Assembly: GCA_030596265.1 (NCBI GenBank)
Contig: JAUVKM010000092.1
Coordinates: 1 to 7,678, forward strand
Reading direction: 5' to 3'
Length of the DNA stretch: 7,678 nt
Origin: Candidatus Cloacimonadota bacterium
GTDB taxonomy: Bacteria > Cloacimonadota > Cloacimonadia > Cloacimonadales > TCS61
How positions within the stretch are numbered: the first letter of the stretch is position 1; each line of letters starts with the position of its first letter. The notes below the pieces were generated by a model. The model saw only the letters and a list, made by a program, of their open reading frames with translations, did not search any database and was not told the DNA's origin. This document shows, piece by piece, positions 5,842-7,678 of the stretch. The translations under genes were made by a program, and so were the position numbers.

Positions 5842-7678
5842 CTATTTCAGCATTATCATTTTCTTCACGGATGTGTAATCGATTGTTTTTAATTTGTAGA
5901 AGTACAAGCCACTGGCAACTTTGCGGTTGTTGTTATCCATTCCGCTCCAGGTGGTAAAATGTATTCCAGCATTTTTGTTTTCATTTACGAGTGTTTTTAC
6001 CAATTGTCCTTTCATATTGTAAACATCCAATTTTACTAAACCGACAGATTCTATACTGAAGCTGATATTTGTGGTTGGATTGAAAGGATTTGGATAGTTG
6101 CCGGTAAGTTTTGTAACCGAAGGCAATGCCAATTCATCTGCATTTGTATGATTAATAGTAACTTCCGTAATTTCAGATTCATAGCCACCAGAGAATAACG
6201 CACTTACGCCATATGTATATTCTCCTGTTGGCACGCTTTCATCTGTATAAGTTGGCTCGGTTGTTGTGGCAATTTCAGTTCCATCACAATAGATTTTATA
6301 CTCCACAAGTTCGCGCTGTGGAACTTCCCAATTCAAAATAATATCCAATCCCTGTGTCATAGCTGTCAGGTTTTCAGGAGCTGGTAAAGTAATGTCCACT
6401 GCAGTGTAGTTTGATGGACCGGATTCACCTTCATCATAAACAGCAGTCACGAAAAATGAGTAATATCCAGCATCAAAATATGCAAAGCTATAACTAAGTT
6501 CTGTAACCATTTCTATAAAGATTGCATCTTGATAAACATTATATCCAATTAAGTCTCGAGAATTATCCATACTTTTCTTATCTTTATTCAATGTATTGTC
6601 TGCAGTGGGAACATCCCAGGTTAATTCAACTTCGTTGTAATTCAACACTTCGGCTTGCAGATTTGTGGGTGGATCAAGCGGAGGTTCAACACTAATTGGT
6701 GGGAAAACGATGTAGTCAATCCAACCACAATCGCTGCCATTACTAACAGAAGTATCCTTAGTATACTCCCATTTAAAAGTATGAGTTCCTGTAGTTACGG
6801 GATATGTTTCTTCTACCCAGTCGCTTGTTCCGCTCCAAGAATCCATTTCATTATTATCAATAAAGAAACGTAAAAAATCCCAACCACTTTCAGAAGACAC
6901 TTTTCTATAAAAACTCAATTCTCCAGCAGCCACAACGTCAACTTCCAAATATATTGAAGAAGTCTGGTTATCGCTGATCGAACCAGATTTAGCACTATAT
7001 GATCCTTCAAAAGAGTCTGTTGATATAACCCAGTCTGCACTCCCACCAAACTGCCAGTTAAAGCTTTGGAAATTATTGGTTTCAAAGTCCTCGATGACAA
7101 TTCCTACTAAGCAGGAAATATTAAAGTTTGTAGTATAAGTTCCTGCATTGGCCGTAAGTTCCAGATCAAATGTTAGAAGCTCTCCTACAGGAGTGGCAAT
7201 ATCCACAGTGAAAGTGAAGATACCGGAAACTTCCTGTCCTGCTGCCAAATCACCAAAATAAACATCACTATTGTTCATTGTTACATATGGAGATGTGGTG
7301 GATAATAGTCCATTTACATCTTCAGCAAGTTGACTTCCATTATTGCGAATTGTTACAAGCATATCTATTGTTTCACCTGGATCTATAAAGCCATTGTTGT
7401 TTCCTATCATCTCATCCAATTCATAGCCCATGAAAACAATGTAAACACCTGTGATCTCAGCAATTGCTTCAATTGCATCCAGATCGAAACCGGCATTTGG
7501 TGCAGTTTGAACACCATCTCCATCATCCTCTATCTTCACAAACTGAGCATCTATCAAATTACCATTAGCTAAATCAAATTCAGTTGTACCATTTCCTGTT
7601 CCCAGTGAATACCAAGGTCCATCAATGAATTCTCCAGCATAACAAGTGAAACCTTCTGCTGAAGTATCGCCTTCGTAT
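5842..7678 (-). CDS. Secreted multidomain protein, 3' part (C-terminal 611 codons), with Fn3 and sorting domains
   Basis: The frame is open to the window edge, so the start and N-terminal domains are missing; TTG at 7557 is internal because upstream codons continue the same domain (YEGDTSAEGF through FDLANGNL). In visible-fragment numbering: 1-72 is a discoidin-like tail (GPWYSLGTGNGTTEFDL, then GFDLDAIEAI); about 90-190 is a CARDB-like domain (GNNNGFIDPGETIDM, VTIRNNG); 192-328 is a jelly-roll module (SFYRKVSSESGWDFLRF, WSGTSDW, HTFKWEYTKD, DCGWIDYIVFP); 334-431 and 432-510 are two Fn3 domains; 519-611 is the sorting tag ending KKMIMLK. In related organisms such tails often follow a secreted peptidase domain, but none is visible. 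It lacks the DUF5018-like block of the other two genes and has its own terminator, so it is probably not in their operon. Confidence 0.88.
   Translation of the reverse strand, partial: YEGDTSAEGFTCYAGEFIDGPWYSLGTGNGTTEFDLANGNLIDAQFVKIEDDGDGVQTAPNAGFDLDAIEAIAEITGVYIVFMGYELDEMIGNNNGFIDPGETIDMLVTIRNNGSQLAEDVNGLLSTTSPYVTMNNSDVYFGDLAAGQEVSGIFTFTVDIATPVGELLTFDLELTANAGTYTTNFNISCLVGIVIEDFETNNFQSFNWQFGGSADWVISTDSFEGSYSAKSGSISDNQTSSIYLEVDVVAAGELSFYRKVSSESGWDFLRFFIDNNEMDSWSGTSDWVEETYPVTTGTHTFKWEYTKDTSVSNGSDCGWIDYIVFPPISVEPPLDPPTNLQAEVLNYNEVELTWDVPTADNTLNKDKKSMDNSRDLIGYNVYQDAIFIEMVTELSYSFAYFDAGYYSFFVTAVYDEGESGPSNYTAVDITLPAPENLTAMTQGLDIILNWEVPQRELVEYKIYCDGTEIATTTEPTYTDESVPTGEYTYGVSALFSGGYESEITEVTINHTNADELALPSVTKLTGNYPNPFNPTTNISFSIESVGLVKLDVYNMKGQLVKTLVNENKNAGIHFTTWSGMDNNNRKVASGLYFYKLKTIDYTSVKKMIMLK

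Noticed and set aside
6655..6873. Plus-strand open frame of 72 codons
   Set aside because: Antisense to the jelly-roll domain of the right-edge gene; composition is not protein-like.
6915..7100. Minus-strand open frame of 61 codons in another frame
   Set aside because: It overlaps the jelly-roll/CARDB part of the right-edge gene in a different frame and has no support of its own.
7555..7557. TTG as the start codon of the right-edge gene
   Set aside because: The frame continues upstream to the window edge with residues that belong to the same domain, and no signal peptide follows the TTG, so it is an internal leucine codon.
7330..7572. Plus-strand open frame of 80 codons
   Set aside because: Antisense to the conserved GFDLDAI and DPGETID region of the right-edge gene.
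1..7678. CRISPR array, tRNA, rRNA or riboswitch
   Set aside because: No regularly spaced direct repeats, cloverleaf-like segments or known conserved RNA cores were seen on either strand.

Overview
The window is AT-rich bacterial DNA with four protein genes, all on the minus strand and therefore read from high to low coordinates. Three of them encode secreted, multidomain β-rich proteins that end in the same kind of C-terminal tag: a GN(F/Y)PNPFNPTT motif, a FlgD-like β-sandwich with YN(M/L)KGQ, SG(I/L)YFYK, and a terminal KKMI(L/M)(M/L)K. This matches the type A sorting (T9SS-like) domains of the Fibrobacterota-Chlorobi-Bacteroidota group. The exact style (PNPFNPTT, KGQ.VK.L, SGIYFYK, KKMILMK) is what I would expect from Candidatus Cloacimonadota, but that assignment is recognition by eye, not a search.

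Layout, in transcription order. (1) 7678-5842: the 3' part of a large secreted protein whose N-terminus lies beyond the window edge. It shows a discoidin-like tail, a CARDB-like domain, a jelly-roll module, two Fn3 domains and the sorting tag, and is followed by a clear rho-independent terminator at 5776-5804. (2) 5700-5841: a short control region with the terminator, a perfect 9-bp inverted repeat that encloses a TTGACT hexamer, and a C/G-rich leader. (3) 5699-4809: a TrmB-family winged-helix regulator. (4) 4799-1941: a 952-residue secreted protein with two YVTN-like β-propeller halves. (5) 1926-238: a 562-residue secreted protein with a CARDB-like domain and a five- or six-bladed propeller-like region. 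(6) A strong terminator at 174-203, then about 170 bases with no convincing gene.

The last three genes look like one operon. The regulator's TAG stop overlaps the Shine-Dalgarno of the 952-residue gene, and the two propeller genes are 14 bases apart with the second ribosome binding site in the gap. The likely reading is a ligand-sensing TrmB-type regulator that controls its own transcription and that of two exported surface proteins. The ligand and the function of the surface proteins cannot be read from the sequence.

The two propeller proteins share a near-identical 113-residue block (Ig-like domain, linker and start of the sorting tag; 98 of 113 residues identical by eye, with one 50-base exact match) behind unrelated N-termini. 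In the 952-residue protein the sorting domain also carries an exact eight-codon in-frame insertion (CHPEFIEG) that resembles a widespread palindromic intergenic repeat.
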